A stretch of 64,000 nucleotides of DNA from Candidatus Binatia bacterium (lineage in GTDB: Bacteria; Desulfobacterota; Binatia; UBA12015), in contig JAQWRY010000001.1 in NCBI GenBank assembly GCA_029243485.1, positions 299,186-363,185 of the forward strand, given 5' to 3'. A model generated the notes under the pieces. The model did no database searches. It worked only from the letters and a program-made list of their open reading frames with translations, and had not been told where the DNA came from. How positions within the stretch are numbered: the first letter of the stretch is position 1; every line of letters begins with the position of its first letter. The position numbers and the translations under genes are program-made. Of this stretch, positions 28,539 through 37,460 are shown piece after piece.

Positions 28539-28834
28539 ATGAAGAAGCGACGGCAAGGGCGAAACTTCGATTGCCGAATCGCCTGGCTCGCAGCCCTCTG
28601 AATCCTCGCCTTCGCCGCTCCCGCCCTCGCCCAGATCAACCCCTGGATAGCGCCCCGCAAGGCTGGATGGGCTCCCGTCTGCCCGACGAAGACACCGACC
28701 TCCGGGCCGAGTATGGAAAGGACGTGGAGGAGCTTCAGCGCTGCTGCGAGGACCACGACGCCCCAGGCTGCATCGTCGAGCCGATCACCAACAACAAGGA
28801 GTGGCCGGCCCGCCAGATGGCCGCCCACCCCTGA
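28539..28834 (+). pseudogene. Possible small secreted protein gene, interrupted by stop and frame change
   Basis: An ATG at 28539 begins a basic N-terminus and a hydrophobic core that reads like a signal peptide, but a TGA interrupts it at 28599-28601. The same frame continues ILAFAAPALAQINPW, a convincing cleavage site. From about 28650 another frame takes on strongly coding third-base use and reads LPDEDTDLRAEYGKDVEELQ then RCCEDHDAPGC to a TGA at 28834. Together they look like one small secreted Cys-containing protein with a nonsense and a frame change. No homology is recognised, so this is tentative. Confidence 0.4.
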
Positions 28835-28839
28835 CGCAG

Positions 28840-28863
28840 CCCGGACGGGGCGCTCCGCCCGGG
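28840..28863 (+). terminator. GC-rich hairpin after the small relic
   Basis: CCCGG-A-CGG and CCG-C-CCGGG pair around a 6-base loop with one mismatch. The hairpin is followed by AAAA, not T, so it is not a classical terminator. It separates the relic from the sigma-54-like promoter that follows. Confidence 0.3.
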
Positions 28864-28875
28864 AAAACCCCAAAG

Positions 28876-28890
28876 TGGCACGGGTTCTGC
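28876..28890 (+). promoter_or_regulatory. Sigma-54 (-24/-12) type promoter for the DUF2849-cysI-DUF934 operon
   Basis: TGGCACG at 28876-28882, four bases, then CTGC at 28887-28890. This matches the RpoN consensus TGGCACG-N4-TTGC at all but one position, with the invariant GG and GC at correct spacing. The predicted transcript would start near 28902, upstream of the ribosome site (GAGAAGGCGG) and the start at 28930. No enhancer-binding protein gene is nearby. Confidence 0.6.
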
Positions 28891-28929
28891 CTTTGAATTA
28901 TGCATCAGAGAGAAGGCGGACCCACGCGC

Positions 28930-29241
28930 ATGCCCAATGTTCCCAGATGTTACGTCATTACCGGAAGTCTCACGGACGAAGGCTCGGTTGCGTACCTACG
29001 CGCCGGCGGCACTTGGGCGACTACCCTCGCCGAGGCGCACGCCTTTAAGAGTGAGCAGCAAGCCGAGACGAAGCTCGCCGAGGTGAAGGTTCACGAGAGC
29101 GTAATCACCGAGCCCTACATCTTCGCGGCGGAGCGAGTCGGCGACGCGATCAAGCCGGTCTCCGCTCGGGAGATCCTCCGCGCCGAGGGGCCCAGCACCC
29201 GCATTCGACGCCCCGACCAAGCCGGCGCCCGGGCGTCCTAG
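28930..29241 (+). CDS. DUF2849 protein
   Basis: 103 residues; the ATG at 28930 is chosen because AGAAGGCGG precedes it, whereas the ATG at 28900 has no site. The sequence RCYVITGSLTDEGSVAYLRA then GGTWATTLAEAHAFK and the closing PVSAREILRAEGPSTRIR fit DUF2849, a small protein found immediately upstream of nitrite/sulfite reductase genes, mainly in alphaproteobacteria. Eight bases separate it from the reductase gene. It may be an electron-transfer or assembly accessory, but its role is unknown. Confidence 0.82.
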   Translation: MPNVPRCYVITGSLTDEGSVAYLRAGGTWATTLAEAHAFKSEQQAETKLAEVKVHESVITEPYIFAAERVGDAIKPVSAREILRAEGPSTRIRRPDQAGARAS

Positions 29242-29249
29242 GACGAGCC

Positions 29250-30932
29250 ATGTACAAGTACGACGAGTACGACCAGAAGTTGGTGCGCGAGCGCGCCGTG
29301 CAGTTCCGCGGGCAGGTCGAACGACGCATCTCCGGCGAACTGACCGAGAACGAGTTCAAGCCGCTCCGGCTTCAGAACGGGCTCTACCTTCAACTCCACG
29401 CGTACATGCTGCGCATCGCGATCCCCTACGGCGTGGTCTCGAGCACGCAGATGCGGAAGTTGGCGCACATCGCACGCAAGTACGACCGCGGCTACGGCCA
29501 CTTCACTACGCGGCAGAACCTGCAGCTCAACTGGCCCAAGCTGGAAGACGTCCCCACCATCCTCGACGAACTGGCCGAGGTCGAGATGCACGCCATCCAG
29601 ACGAGCGGCAACTGCATCCGAAACATCACGACCGACCCGCTCGCCGGCGTCGCGCGTGACGAGCTCGAAGATCCGCGGCCGTTCTGTGAGATCACGAGGC
29701 AGTGGTCGACGTTCCACCCCGAGTTCGCGTTCCTGCCTCGCAAGTTCAAGATCGCGTACACCGCCTCGGGCGAGAACGATCGCGCCGCGATGAAGTACCA
29801 CGACATCGGCGTGAAGATCGTCGACAAGGACGGCGAGCGCGGCTTCGAGATCTGGGTCGGCGGCGGGATGGGCCGCACGCCGGTCATCTCCAAGCTCATC
29901 CGCGAGTTCCTGCCACGCAAACACCTGATCTCGTACCTCGAGGCAATCCTGCGCGTGTACAACCGGCTCGGCCGGCGCGACAACATCTACAAGGCGCGCA
30001 TCAAGATCCTCGTGAACGAGACCGGACCCGACAAGTTCCGTGAGCTCGTCGAGGCCGAATGGGAAGACACCAAGAGCAGTTCGCTGCGCCTCGACGAGGC
30101 CGAGATCGAGCGCATGCGTGGCTTCTTCACCGCCCCCGCTTACGAAGACCTCCCCGACTCCGACGCTCAGCTCGAGCAGCTCCGCGCCGGCGACTCGAAC
30201 CTCGCACGCTGGGTGCGCAACAACGTCGCGCTCCACAAGCAGCCGGGCTACTGCGCAGTCACCCTCTCCCTGAAGGAGCCGGGCACCCCGCCCGGCGACC
30301 TCTCCGACGTCCAGATGGACACCGTCGCCGATCTTTCCGACCAGTACAGCTTCGGCGAGATCTCCGTGACGCACATCCAGAATCTCGTCTTCCCGCACGT
30401 GAAGACTTCCGAGTTGGAGGCACTACACGCCGATCTCGTCGCCCTCGGCGTCGCGACGCCGAACATCGGGCGGATCAACGACATGATCTGCTGCCCCGGC
30501 CTCGACTTCTGCAATCTGGCGAACGCCCGGTCGATTCCCGTCGCTCAGGAGATCACCGAGCGCTTCGAGAACATCGACTACCAAGACGACCTCGGCGAGC
30601 TCGCGCTCAAGATTTCCGGCTGTATCAACGCCTGCGGCCACCATCACGTGGGCCACATCGGCATCCTCGGCATCGACAAGCGCGGGGTCGAGCACTACCA
30701 GCTCATGCTGGGCGGCTCGGCCGGCGACGACGCGTCGATCGGCAAGATCCTCGGCCGCTCGTTCCCCGCCGAAGAGATCGTCGACGCGGTCGAGAAAGTC
30801 CTGAAGAAATATGTCGACCTCCGGGAATCACCGGATGAGGCCTTCCTGCAAACCTACCGACGGGTCGGCGAAGAGCCTTTCCGCGACACCCTCTACGGCG
30901 ACGTGCTCTATGCAGATCATTCGAAATCGTAA
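29250..30932 (+). CDS. cysI: Ferredoxin-type nitrite/sulfite reductase (sirohaem, 4Fe-4S)
   Basis: 560 residues, the length of CysI/Sir and NirA-type enzymes. Two ferredoxin-like substrate domains contain GYGHFTTRQNLQLNWP and the anion-binding TSGNCIRNITTDP; the cluster and sirohaem ligands are CCPGLDFC and SGCINACG at residues about 415-460. The six-electron reduction of sulfite to sulfide (or nitrite to ammonia) is expected in the cytoplasm. The neighbours DUF2849 and DUF934 are the usual companions of an assimilatory sulfite reductase; a sigma-54-like promoter hints at nitrogen or redox control, so nitrite cannot be excluded. Confidence 0.92.
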   Translation: MYKYDEYDQKLVRERAVQFRGQVERRISGELTENEFKPLRLQNGLYLQLHAYMLRIAIPYGVVSSTQMRKLAHIARKYDRGYGHFTTRQNLQLNWPKLEDVPTILDELAEVEMHAIQTSGNCIRNITTDPLAGVARDELEDPRPFCEITRQWSTFHPEFAFLPRKFKIAYTASGENDRAAMKYHDIGVKIVDKDGERGFEIWVGGGMGRTPVISKLIREFLPRKHLISYLEAILRVYNRLGRRDNIYKARIKILVNETGPDKFRELVEAEWEDTKSSSLRLDEAEIERMRGFFTAPAYEDLPDSDAQLEQLRAGDSNLARWVRNNVALHKQPGYCAVTLSLKEPGTPPGDLSDVQMDTVADLSDQYSFGEISVTHIQNLVFPHVKTSELEALHADLVALGVATPNIGRINDMICCPGLDFCNLANARSIPVAQEITERFENIDYQDDLGELALKISGCINACGHHHVGHIGILGIDKRGVEHYQLMLGGSAGDDASIGKILGRSFPAEEIVDAVEKVLKKYVDLRESPDEAFLQTYRRVGEEPFRDTLYGDVLYADHSKS

Positions 30933-31389
30933 GATCGTCGACGACGACTGGACGACGGTCGCGGACGACACGGCGGTCCCGGCGAACGGAAACGTCTTTG
31001 TCTCGGTCGAGCGCTGGCGTTCGGACCGAGACGCACTCCTGGCTCGCAGCGGCAAGCTCGGCGTAACCCTGCCCAACACGATCGATCCGAGGGAACTCGA
31101 GGGCGACCTTACGAACTTCTCCGCGATCGCCGTTCACTTCCCGATCTACCGCGACGGCCGCGCCTTCAGTATCGCACGGCTCCTCCGCGAGCGGCTCGAG
31201 TACAAAGATGAGATCCGCGCCGTCGGCAACGTCCTACGCGACCAGATCCTGTTCATGGAGCGCTGCGGCTTCGACACGTACGAAGTCGCTGAGGGCAAGA
31301 GCGTCGAGAGCGCTCTCGAAGGCTTCGGCGATTTCAGCGTCACGTATCAGGACGCGATCGACACCCGCACCGTTCCCCGCACCCGCTAA
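30910..31389 (+). CDS. DUF934 protein
   Basis: 159 residues; the ATG at 30910 overlaps the end of the reductase gene by 23 bases, indicating translational coupling. DUF934 markers: ISVERW-like VFVSVERWRSDRD, AVHFPIYRDGRAFSIARLLRE and AVGNVLRDQILFMERCGFD. The family is nearly always encoded next to CysI and often CysH, and is assumed to help assimilatory sulfate reduction. No CysH or sulfate-activation gene follows in this window. Confidence 0.88.
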   Translation: MQIIRNRKIVDDDWTTVADDTAVPANGNVFVSVERWRSDRDALLARSGKLGVTLPNTIDPRELEGDLTNFSAIAVHFPIYRDGRAFSIARLLRERLEYKDEIRAVGNVLRDQILFMERCGFDTYEVAEGKSVESALEGFGDFSVTYQDAIDTRTVPRTR

Positions 31390-31478
31390 AAGCGGAGGCG
31401 CCGACCCCCGCCTGCGCACGCCGGGACCATTCGGGCGCTCCGAGCCAGAACATCTCCTGCGCACAGGAAGGACTTCCC

Positions 31479-33053
31479 TTGGCAGAACACAGCTTCTGGA
31501 ATCACGCGAGCAAGGCCCCCGACCGCACGATGTTTGTCGACCCGCACATGCGGGAATGGACCGGCGGGGAGATGCACGCGGCCGCGAACGAGATCGTCCA
31601 CGGACTCCGCGCACTCGGTCTCGAGTACGGCGACTCGATCGCCATCTGCATGCCGAACTGCGCCGAGTACCTGCAGATCTACTTCGCCGCCACGCAGGCC
31701 GGTTGGTACCTCACGCCGGTCAACTGGCACCTGGCGCCGAGCGAGATCGCGTACATCGTCCAGGATTGCGGCGCGAAAGCACTCTTCGGACACGAACGCA
31801 TCGCCGACGCCTGCACCAAAGCGGTCGAAGAGATCGGTTTCCCGACCGACGCCTGCTTCGCCATCGGGACCGTCGCCGGGTTCCGCTCAGTGGACTCCCT
31901 GCGCGAAGGCCAGTCCCCCCAGCCGCCGGCAGAGCGCGCTCCCGGCCAGGTGATGAACTACACCTCGGGAACGACCGGGAAGCCCAAGGGAGTCCGGCGG
32001 CCCCTCGCCCCGCGGGAGATCGAACCGGACGACATGGGCGAGCTCCTCGCCGGCTTCCTCGGGATGTTCGGCATCCAGCCCGAGAACGACAACGTGTACC
32101 TCTGCGGCTCGCCGCTGTACCACACAGCCGTCTTGATCCACGCGGCGTGCGCATTCCATCTCGGCCACACCGTCGTGCTCATGGACAAGTGGACCCCCGA
32201 GGGAATGCTCGAGCTGATCGACAAATACAACGTGACCGTGTCGCACATGGTGCCGACGCAGTTCCACCGACTGCTCCTGCTCCCCGAGGACGTTCGAGCC
32301 AAGTACGACTGCTCGTCGACGCGACACATGCTGCACGCGGCCGCCCCCTGCCCGCCCGAAGTCAAACGTCGCATGCTCGACTGGTGGGGCAACTCGATCT
32401 GGGAGTACTACGGAGCAACCGAAGGTGGCGGCACGATCGTATCGCCCGAAGAATGGCGCAAGTATCCCGGCACGGTGGGGCTACCCTGGGTCGGCGCGGA
32501 CGTGAAGATCATCGACGACGACACTGCGACGTCCCTGCCCCACGGAGAGCAAGGGACGGTGTTCATGCTCCTGCCGCCCGCGATCTCGTTCGAGTACAAG
32601 GGCGACACGGCGAAAACGAAGAAGAACCGGATCGAACTCGAGGGACAGACCTACTTCACCGTCGGCGACGTCGGCTACCTCAACGAAGAGGGCTACCTGT
32701 TCCTCTGCGATCGGAAGATCGACATGATCATCTCGGGCGGAGCAAACATCTACCCGGCCGAGATCGAGAACGTCCTTCTCACACACCCAAAGGTCGGAGA
32801 CGTCGCCGTGTTCGGGATCCCGCACGAGGACTGGGGCGAAGAAGTGAAGGCCGTCGTCGAACCCGCCCCTGGCTTCGAGGCCAACGAGGATCTGCGCGAA
32901 GACATCCTCGACTTCTGTCGCGACCGACTCGCAAAGTTCAAGACGCCCAGAAGCATCGACTTCAACGACGCCCTGCCCCGCGACCCCAACGGGAAGCTGT
33001 ACAAGCGCAAGCTCCGCGACCCTTACTGGGTCGGTCACGAGCGAGCCATCTAG
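31479..33053 (+). CDS. Acyl-CoA synthetase (AMP-binding)
   Basis: 524 residues; TTG start at 31479 with AGGAAGG upstream. ANL-superfamily motifs: A3 P-loop MNYTSGTTGKPKGVRR, EYYGATEGGG (A5), YFTVGDVGYLNEEGYLFLCDR (A7), KIDMIISGGANIYPAEIEN (A8) and the catalytic Lys in DPNGKLYKRKLRD (A10). It forms acyl-AMP and then acyl-CoA from a carboxylic acid, probably a medium or long chain or cyclic acid. A paralogue of similar length lies at 43533-45101. It precedes an MFS transporter gene by 27 bases, suggesting uptake or export linked to activation. Confidence 0.9.
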   Translation: MAEHSFWNHASKAPDRTMFVDPHMREWTGGEMHAAANEIVHGLRALGLEYGDSIAICMPNCAEYLQIYFAATQAGWYLTPVNWHLAPSEIAYIVQDCGAKALFGHERIADACTKAVEEIGFPTDACFAIGTVAGFRSVDSLREGQSPQPPAERAPGQVMNYTSGTTGKPKGVRRPLAPREIEPDDMGELLAGFLGMFGIQPENDNVYLCGSPLYHTAVLIHAACAFHLGHTVVLMDKWTPEGMLELIDKYNVTVSHMVPTQFHRLLLLPEDVRAKYDCSSTRHMLHAAAPCPPEVKRRMLDWWGNSIWEYYGATEGGGTIVSPEEWRKYPGTVGLPWVGADVKIIDDDTATSLPHGEQGTVFMLLPPAISFEYKGDTAKTKKNRIELEGQTYFTVGDVGYLNEEGYLFLCDRKIDMIISGGANIYPAEIENVLLTHPKVGDVAVFGIPHEDWGEEVKAVVEPAPGFEANEDLREDILDFCRDRLAKFKTPRSIDFNDALPRDPNGKLYKRKLRDPYWVGHERAI

Positions 33054-33080
33054 TGCCCCGCGGGGCGACGGCCTTCTCTC

Positions 33081-34295
33081 ATGCATCCGACGCGACAGGT
33101 TCTCGCAACTCCGGCCGTGCGGTTGTACCTGGCCTCGCGCTTCTTCTCCCGGTTCGCCCGGGCCCTGGTCGCGGCGATGTTGTCTTACCACGTATACGTC
33201 GTAACGGGCTCGTACGCGGCTCTCGGGCTTCTCGGCCTCGTCGAGTTCCTGCCGGTGATCCCCGTCTCTCTCCTCGCGGGAGCACTCGCCGACCGGTTCG
33301 ACCGTCGGCGCGTGATCATCCTGTCGTACGCTGCCGCCGCGGCCGCCGCGCTCGTCCTTGCCGCCCAGACGCACGGTGCCGAGGGCGACGCCATCTGGAT
33401 CTTCTCGATCGCGTTCGTCCTCGCGATCTCGAGCGGATTCGCCGCACCCTCAGCGAGTGCGCTCCTGCCGAGCCTCGTGCCAATCGAGATCTTCCAGAAC
33501 GCAACCGTGGTGAACGCGAGCTTCACACACGGCGCGTGGGTCGCGGGCCCGATCGCGATGGGATTCCTGATCGAGCCTCTGGGGTTCGGAGCCCCGTATG
33601 CACTCGCGGCGCTCTTTTACCTCGCGTCGATCGCGTGCATGGCCGCGTTGCGTGCGCCGCCTCTGCTCGGGGAACGCTCGGAGATCTCCTTTGACGCGGT
33701 TCGCGAAGGAATCTCCTTCGTGTGGCGAGCGAAGCCGATCCTCGGATCGATGTCGCTCGACATGTTCGCGGTCATCTTTGCCAGTGCGACGGCCCTTCTG
33801 CCCGTCTACGCCGAAGAGATCCTCCACGTCGGACCGGTCGGGTACGGGGTGCTGCGAGCGTCCATGGGAATCGGCACACTCACGATGGCGCTCGCCCTAC
33901 TCGTGGTCCGACCGTTCGAGCGACCCGGCCGCGTTCTCCTCCAGGTCGTCGTGGTGTTCGGACTCGCGACTCTGGTCTTCGGACTGTCGCGATCCTTCCC
34001 GGTGTCGGTGGCTGCGTTCGTCGTGGCCGGCATGGCCGACCAGGTGAGCATGACCGTTCGCTCCGTCATCCTGCAGATGTCGACGCCGGACTCCCTTCGG
34101 GGACGGGTGAGCGCGGTGAGCATGATCTTCATCGGCGCATCCAACGAACTCGGCGAGGTGGAGTCGGGCTTCCTCGCTTCGCTCACCAGTGCCACGTTCT
34201 CCGTCGTTGCCGGTGCGATCGCTTGCCTTGGGATCACGGGAATCGTCGCGGTGCGGCTCCCGGAACTGCGCGCCTGGCGGCCGCCCGCGGCCTGA
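33081..34295 (+). CDS. MFS transporter (enterobactin-exporter-like MFS_3)
   Basis: 404 residues, about 11-12 hydrophobic helices. N-terminal LYLASRFFSRFARALVAAML and the A-motif-like ALADRFDRRRVIIL loop between helices 2 and 3, and VNASFTHGAWVAGPIAMG in helix 5, place it in the MFS_3 group. Members export siderophores or small molecules or act as drug exporters. Substrate unknown. Confidence 0.87.
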   Translation: MHPTRQVLATPAVRLYLASRFFSRFARALVAAMLSYHVYVVTGSYAALGLLGLVEFLPVIPVSLLAGALADRFDRRRVIILSYAAAAAAALVLAAQTHGAEGDAIWIFSIAFVLAISSGFAAPSASALLPSLVPIEIFQNATVVNASFTHGAWVAGPIAMGFLIEPLGFGAPYALAALFYLASIACMAALRAPPLLGERSEISFDAVREGISFVWRAKPILGSMSLDMFAVIFASATALLPVYAEEILHVGPVGYGVLRASMGIGTLTMALALLVVRPFERPGRVLLQVVVVFGLATLVFGLSRSFPVSVAAFVVAGMADQVSMTVRSVILQMSTPDSLRGRVSAVSMIFIGASNELGEVESGFLASLTSATFSVVAGAIACLGITGIVAVRLPELRAWRPPAA

Positions 34296-34354
34296 TTTCT
34301 TCGCGCGACCGGCGCCTCGACATTCGCCCTTTATTCGCCTACAGCTGAGCGCGC

Positions 34355-35566
34355 ATGCCCCCGCGCCCCCTTTCGATCGCGGCCGCCCGCCGGATCGCGC
34401 TCAGCGCCCAGGGCCTCACGCGCCGACGTCCCAAAGGGCGCGTCGGACTGTCCCACGTTCGCCGGGTGATCCACGAGCTCGGCCTGTTGCAAATCGACTA
34501 CGTGAACGTGCTCGTTCCCGCGCACTACTTCGTTCTGTTCTCCCGCCTCGGGCCCTTCGACCGCGCCCTGCTCGACCGCCTCGTTTTCCAGCGTCGCGAG
34601 TTCGTCGAGCAATGGGCCCACGAGGCATCGATCGTTCCAATGAAGACCTGGCCGCTGCTCGCGCACCGCCGCGAGGAGTTCCAGCGCTCAAAACGCTTCG
34701 ATGCCTTCAGACGAAAGCATCAAGAGTACGTCGACTCCGTGCTCGAAGACGTGCGGGCACGCGGCCCGCTGTCCGCCGACGACCTGGAACCACCCGACGG
34801 TGTAGCCCGGAAGATTCCCGGGGTCTGGAGCCGATCCGTGCCGCGTATGGTTCTGGATCACCACTTCGGCCACGGTCGGGTCGTCGCGTCCACGCGTCGC
34901 CCCAACTTCATGCGCGAGTTCGACCTTCCGGAGCGCGTCGTCCCCGAGGAACACCTCGAACGCACCCTCTCCAAGGAGGAAAGCCAACGCGAGCTGCTCT
35001 CGCAGGCGGCGCGCGCCCACGGCATCGCGACCGCGGGCGACCTCGCGGACTACTGGCGCATGCCGATGACCGAAACGCGGAGCCGCCTTCGCGAACTCGC
35101 GGAACGAGGCAAGCTTCGCGAGGTCGCGGTCGAAGGCTGGCAGGAACCCGCGTACCTCCACCCGAAAGCGGCACACCCACGCGTCGCCGACGCCTCCGCA
35201 CTGCTCTCGCCGTTCGATCCCGTCGTGTGGACCCGCGACCGGATGGCGCGCCTCTTCGGGTTCGACTACCGACTCGAGATCTTCGTCCCGAAGCCCAAGC
35301 GCCGCTGGGGCTACTACGTGCTTCCATTCCTCCTCGGCGACCGCCTCGTAGCCCGCATCGATCTGAAGGCGGAACGCGCGCGGGGCCGGCTCGACGTCCT
35401 GTCCTCGCACTTGGAGGACGACCTGAATGCCGAGACCGTCGCAGCCGCTCTCGCGCCGGAACTGCGACTGCTCGCAGACTGGCTCGGTCTGGAGAGCGTC
35501 CGCGTCGACCGCCGCGGCGGATTCGCTCGTGCGCTCGGTCCGGCGGTTCGCGCGGGGGAGTGCTAG
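34355..35566 (+). CDS. YcaQ-like winged-helix DNA glycosylase
   Basis: 403 residues, the usual YcaQ/AlkX length. N-terminal IAAARRIALSAQG, then the family active-site strand LLQIDYVNVLVPAHYFVLFSR (the Q-x-D motif is retained) and WGYYVLPFLLGDRLVARIDL near the C-terminus. YcaQ unhooks interstrand DNA crosslinks as a monofunctional glycosylase. Homologues in antibiotic clusters give self-resistance to azinomycin-type agents, but no such cluster is visible here. Cytoplasmic. Confidence 0.88.
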   Translation: MPPRPLSIAAARRIALSAQGLTRRRPKGRVGLSHVRRVIHELGLLQIDYVNVLVPAHYFVLFSRLGPFDRALLDRLVFQRREFVEQWAHEASIVPMKTWPLLAHRREEFQRSKRFDAFRRKHQEYVDSVLEDVRARGPLSADDLEPPDGVARKIPGVWSRSVPRMVLDHHFGHGRVVASTRRPNFMREFDLPERVVPEEHLERTLSKEESQRELLSQAARAHGIATAGDLADYWRMPMTETRSRLRELAERGKLREVAVEGWQEPAYLHPKAAHPRVADASALLSPFDPVVWTRDRMARLFGFDYRLEIFVPKPKRRWGYYVLPFLLGDRLVARIDLKAERARGRLDVLSSHLEDDLNAETVAAALAPELRLLADWLGLESVRVDRRGGFARALGPAVRAGEC

Positions 35567-35578
35567 CGTCCGCGGACG

Positions 35579-36190
35579 ATGCCGCGACGACACGCTCCCG
35601 CCACCGACCGCAATCGGGAACCGATTCTCGAAGTCCTGCGGGACTGTCTGCCAAAGAGCGGCCGCGTTCTCGAGATCGCCTGCGGCACGGGCCAGCACAC
35701 GGCTTTCTTCGCTCCGGAGTTCCCGAACCTGGAGTGGCAACCGAGCGACCTCGACCCCGAGGCGCGCGCGAGCACCGACGAGTGGGCCCGTAACCTGGCG
35801 AACGTACAGCCGGCAATCGCCCTCGACGCCTCCGCCCGGGAGTGGCCGCTGAACGGCGTGAGCGCGATCTTCTGCGCGAACATGATCCACATCGCCCCCA
35901 TCGAAGCGTGCACGGGACTCGTGGTCGGCGCCGGCCGTGCCCTCGAGCCGAAAGGTCTCCTCATCCTCTACGGCCCGTACCGCCGCGACGGCGCGCACAC
36001 CGCGGCGAGCAACGCCTCGTTCGACGAAGATCTGCGCGCCCGCAATCCGTCGTGGGGAATCCGCGACCTCGAGTTCGTCACCGCAGAGGCAGCGAACGCC
36101 GGGCTCGTCCATCAGGGAACGACCCAGATGCCGGCCAACAACCTGCTGCTCGTGTTTCGCGCTTCGGCCGACGCCGAGGCAACCCGTTGA
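35579..36190 (+). CDS. DUF938 SAM-dependent methyltransferase-like protein
   Basis: 203 residues, 12 bases after the glycosylase gene. The DUF938 signature runs through APATDRNREPILEVLRDCLP, RVLEIACGTGQHTAFFA (glycine-rich SAM loop), WQPSDLDPEA, ANMIHIAPIEACTGL and YGPYRRDGAHTAASNASFD. A Rossmann methyltransferase fold is clear; the substrate of DUF938 is unknown. Its stop overlaps the TTG start of the next MFS gene. Confidence 0.88.
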   Translation: MPRRHAPATDRNREPILEVLRDCLPKSGRVLEIACGTGQHTAFFAPEFPNLEWQPSDLDPEARASTDEWARNLANVQPAIALDASAREWPLNGVSAIFCANMIHIAPIEACTGLVVGAGRALEPKGLLILYGPYRRDGAHTAASNASFDEDLRARNPSWGIRDLEFVTAEAANAGLVHQGTTQMPANNLLLVFRASADAEATR

Positions 36191-37404
36191 GCGAACAGGG
36201 CTCGTTCCGCGGCTGGCGCATGGTCGCGGCGCTCGCGATCGCGCAGGGCTGCGGAATCGGCCTCCTGAACGCGTACGGGCTCGTCGTGGAACCAATCGCC
36301 GCGGAGTTCGATGCGAGCACCGCAATGATCGGCGCGGGAATGTCGGTCTTCGTTCTCTCGATGGCCCTGACGAGCGCGTTCCTCGGCCCGCTTCTCGACC
36401 GAGGGATCATCCGGCCCGTGATGCTCGGCGGGGTTGCGCTCATGATGGGCGGCGTCGGGTGGATGGCGCGGGCCACGAACATGGGCGAGCTCGGCCTCGG
36501 GCTCGCGATCGCATCGGTCGGCATCGCCGCCTACGGTCCGCTCCCGGCCAACGTCGTGCTCGTGAACTGGTTCGCCAAACGCCGGGGGACCGCTCTCGCG
36601 ATCGCGGCGGCGGGACCACCGATCGTGGGTTTCTTCGTGCCCACCGCCACGGCGTGGCTGATCGAGATCGGCGGCTGGCGCACCGCGTTCTCTGCCCTCT
36701 CCCTCGCGCTCGGTGCGATCGCACTCCCCATCATCGCGTTCGTAGTCGTGGCACGGCCCTCGGAGGTCGGCGAAACCGTCGACGGAGTGCCGGAAGCCGC
36801 CGCCGAGGAGGAACCGCGAGCGGACGCGGACTCTTCGATCAGCGATCTTCTGCACCAACGAGATTTCTGGCTCGTCGCCTTCGCGTTCGGGCTGTACTTC
36901 TCCGTGCCCGTGGGCGCGGGCCTGTTTATCGTGCCGCTGCTTCTCGAGCTCGAGTTCTCCCCGTGGGCCGCAGCGGCGGGCGCCACGATGGCCGCGGGCG
37001 CCAATCTCGTCGGCACGATCGGCGCGGGCGCCCTCGCCGATCGCCTTCGCCCGAAGTCCGTTTTCCTGGGAGTCCTCGCTGTCTTCATCGTCGGCCTGCT
37101 CTTCATCGGCCTCGCCGACTCTTCTCTCCTCGTGTTCGCAGCGGTCTGTCCGTTGACCTTTAGCTTCGGAGCCGGACAGCCTCTTCTCCCGCTCCTGCTC
37201 GGTGGCCGCTTCGGTCCCCAGGTCGTCGGACGCGCCCTTGGTGTAACCGGCGCCTTAGGACTTCCCTTCCTGATCGCGGCCGCACCCCTGGCCGGGCTCC
37301 TGCGCGACTTCACCGGCACCTACCGAAGCGTGTTCCTGGGGGCTGCCGTGGTCATTGCGTTGTCAGCCGCGCTCACCGCCGCCGCCAGGACGCGCCGCCC
37401 ATAA
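36187..37404 (+). CDS. MFS transporter (monocarboxylate/oxalate-formate type)
   Basis: 405 residues; the TTG at 36187 overlaps the preceding TGA and has GAGG upstream; the ATG at 36220 is a less likely start. Twelve hydrophobic segments with a central acidic loop (EAAAEEEPRADADSS). N-terminal RGWRMVAALAIAQGCGIG, NAYGLVVEPI and the NWFAKRRGTALAIAAAG loop are typical of the OFA/monocarboxylate-porter branch of the MFS. It likely moves organic acids. Translational coupling to DUF938 is suggestive only of co-expression. Confidence 0.87.
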   Translation: MSEQGSFRGWRMVAALAIAQGCGIGLLNAYGLVVEPIAAEFDASTAMIGAGMSVFVLSMALTSAFLGPLLDRGIIRPVMLGGVALMMGGVGWMARATNMGELGLGLAIASVGIAAYGPLPANVVLVNWFAKRRGTALAIAAAGPPIVGFFVPTATAWLIEIGGWRTAFSALSLALGAIALPIIAFVVVARPSEVGETVDGVPEAAAEEEPRADADSSISDLLHQRDFWLVAFAFGLYFSVPVGAGLFIVPLLLELEFSPWAAAAGATMAAGANLVGTIGAGALADRLRPKSVFLGVLAVFIVGLLFIGLADSSLLVFAAVCPLTFSFGAGQPLLPLLLGGRFGPQVVGRALGVTGALGLPFLIAAAPLAGLLRDFTGTYRSVFLGAAVVIALSAALTAAARTRRP

Positions 37405-37460
37405 CGGCGGCGCGCGGTTTGCGGTTGACACCTCACACGCTCGCTCTCTACCAGTCTGGG

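Noticed and set aside
37431..37456. TTGACA near the sulfatase gene as a sigma-70 -35 box
   Set aside because: No acceptable -10 hexamer at 16-18 bases; only TACCAG-like sequence is present.
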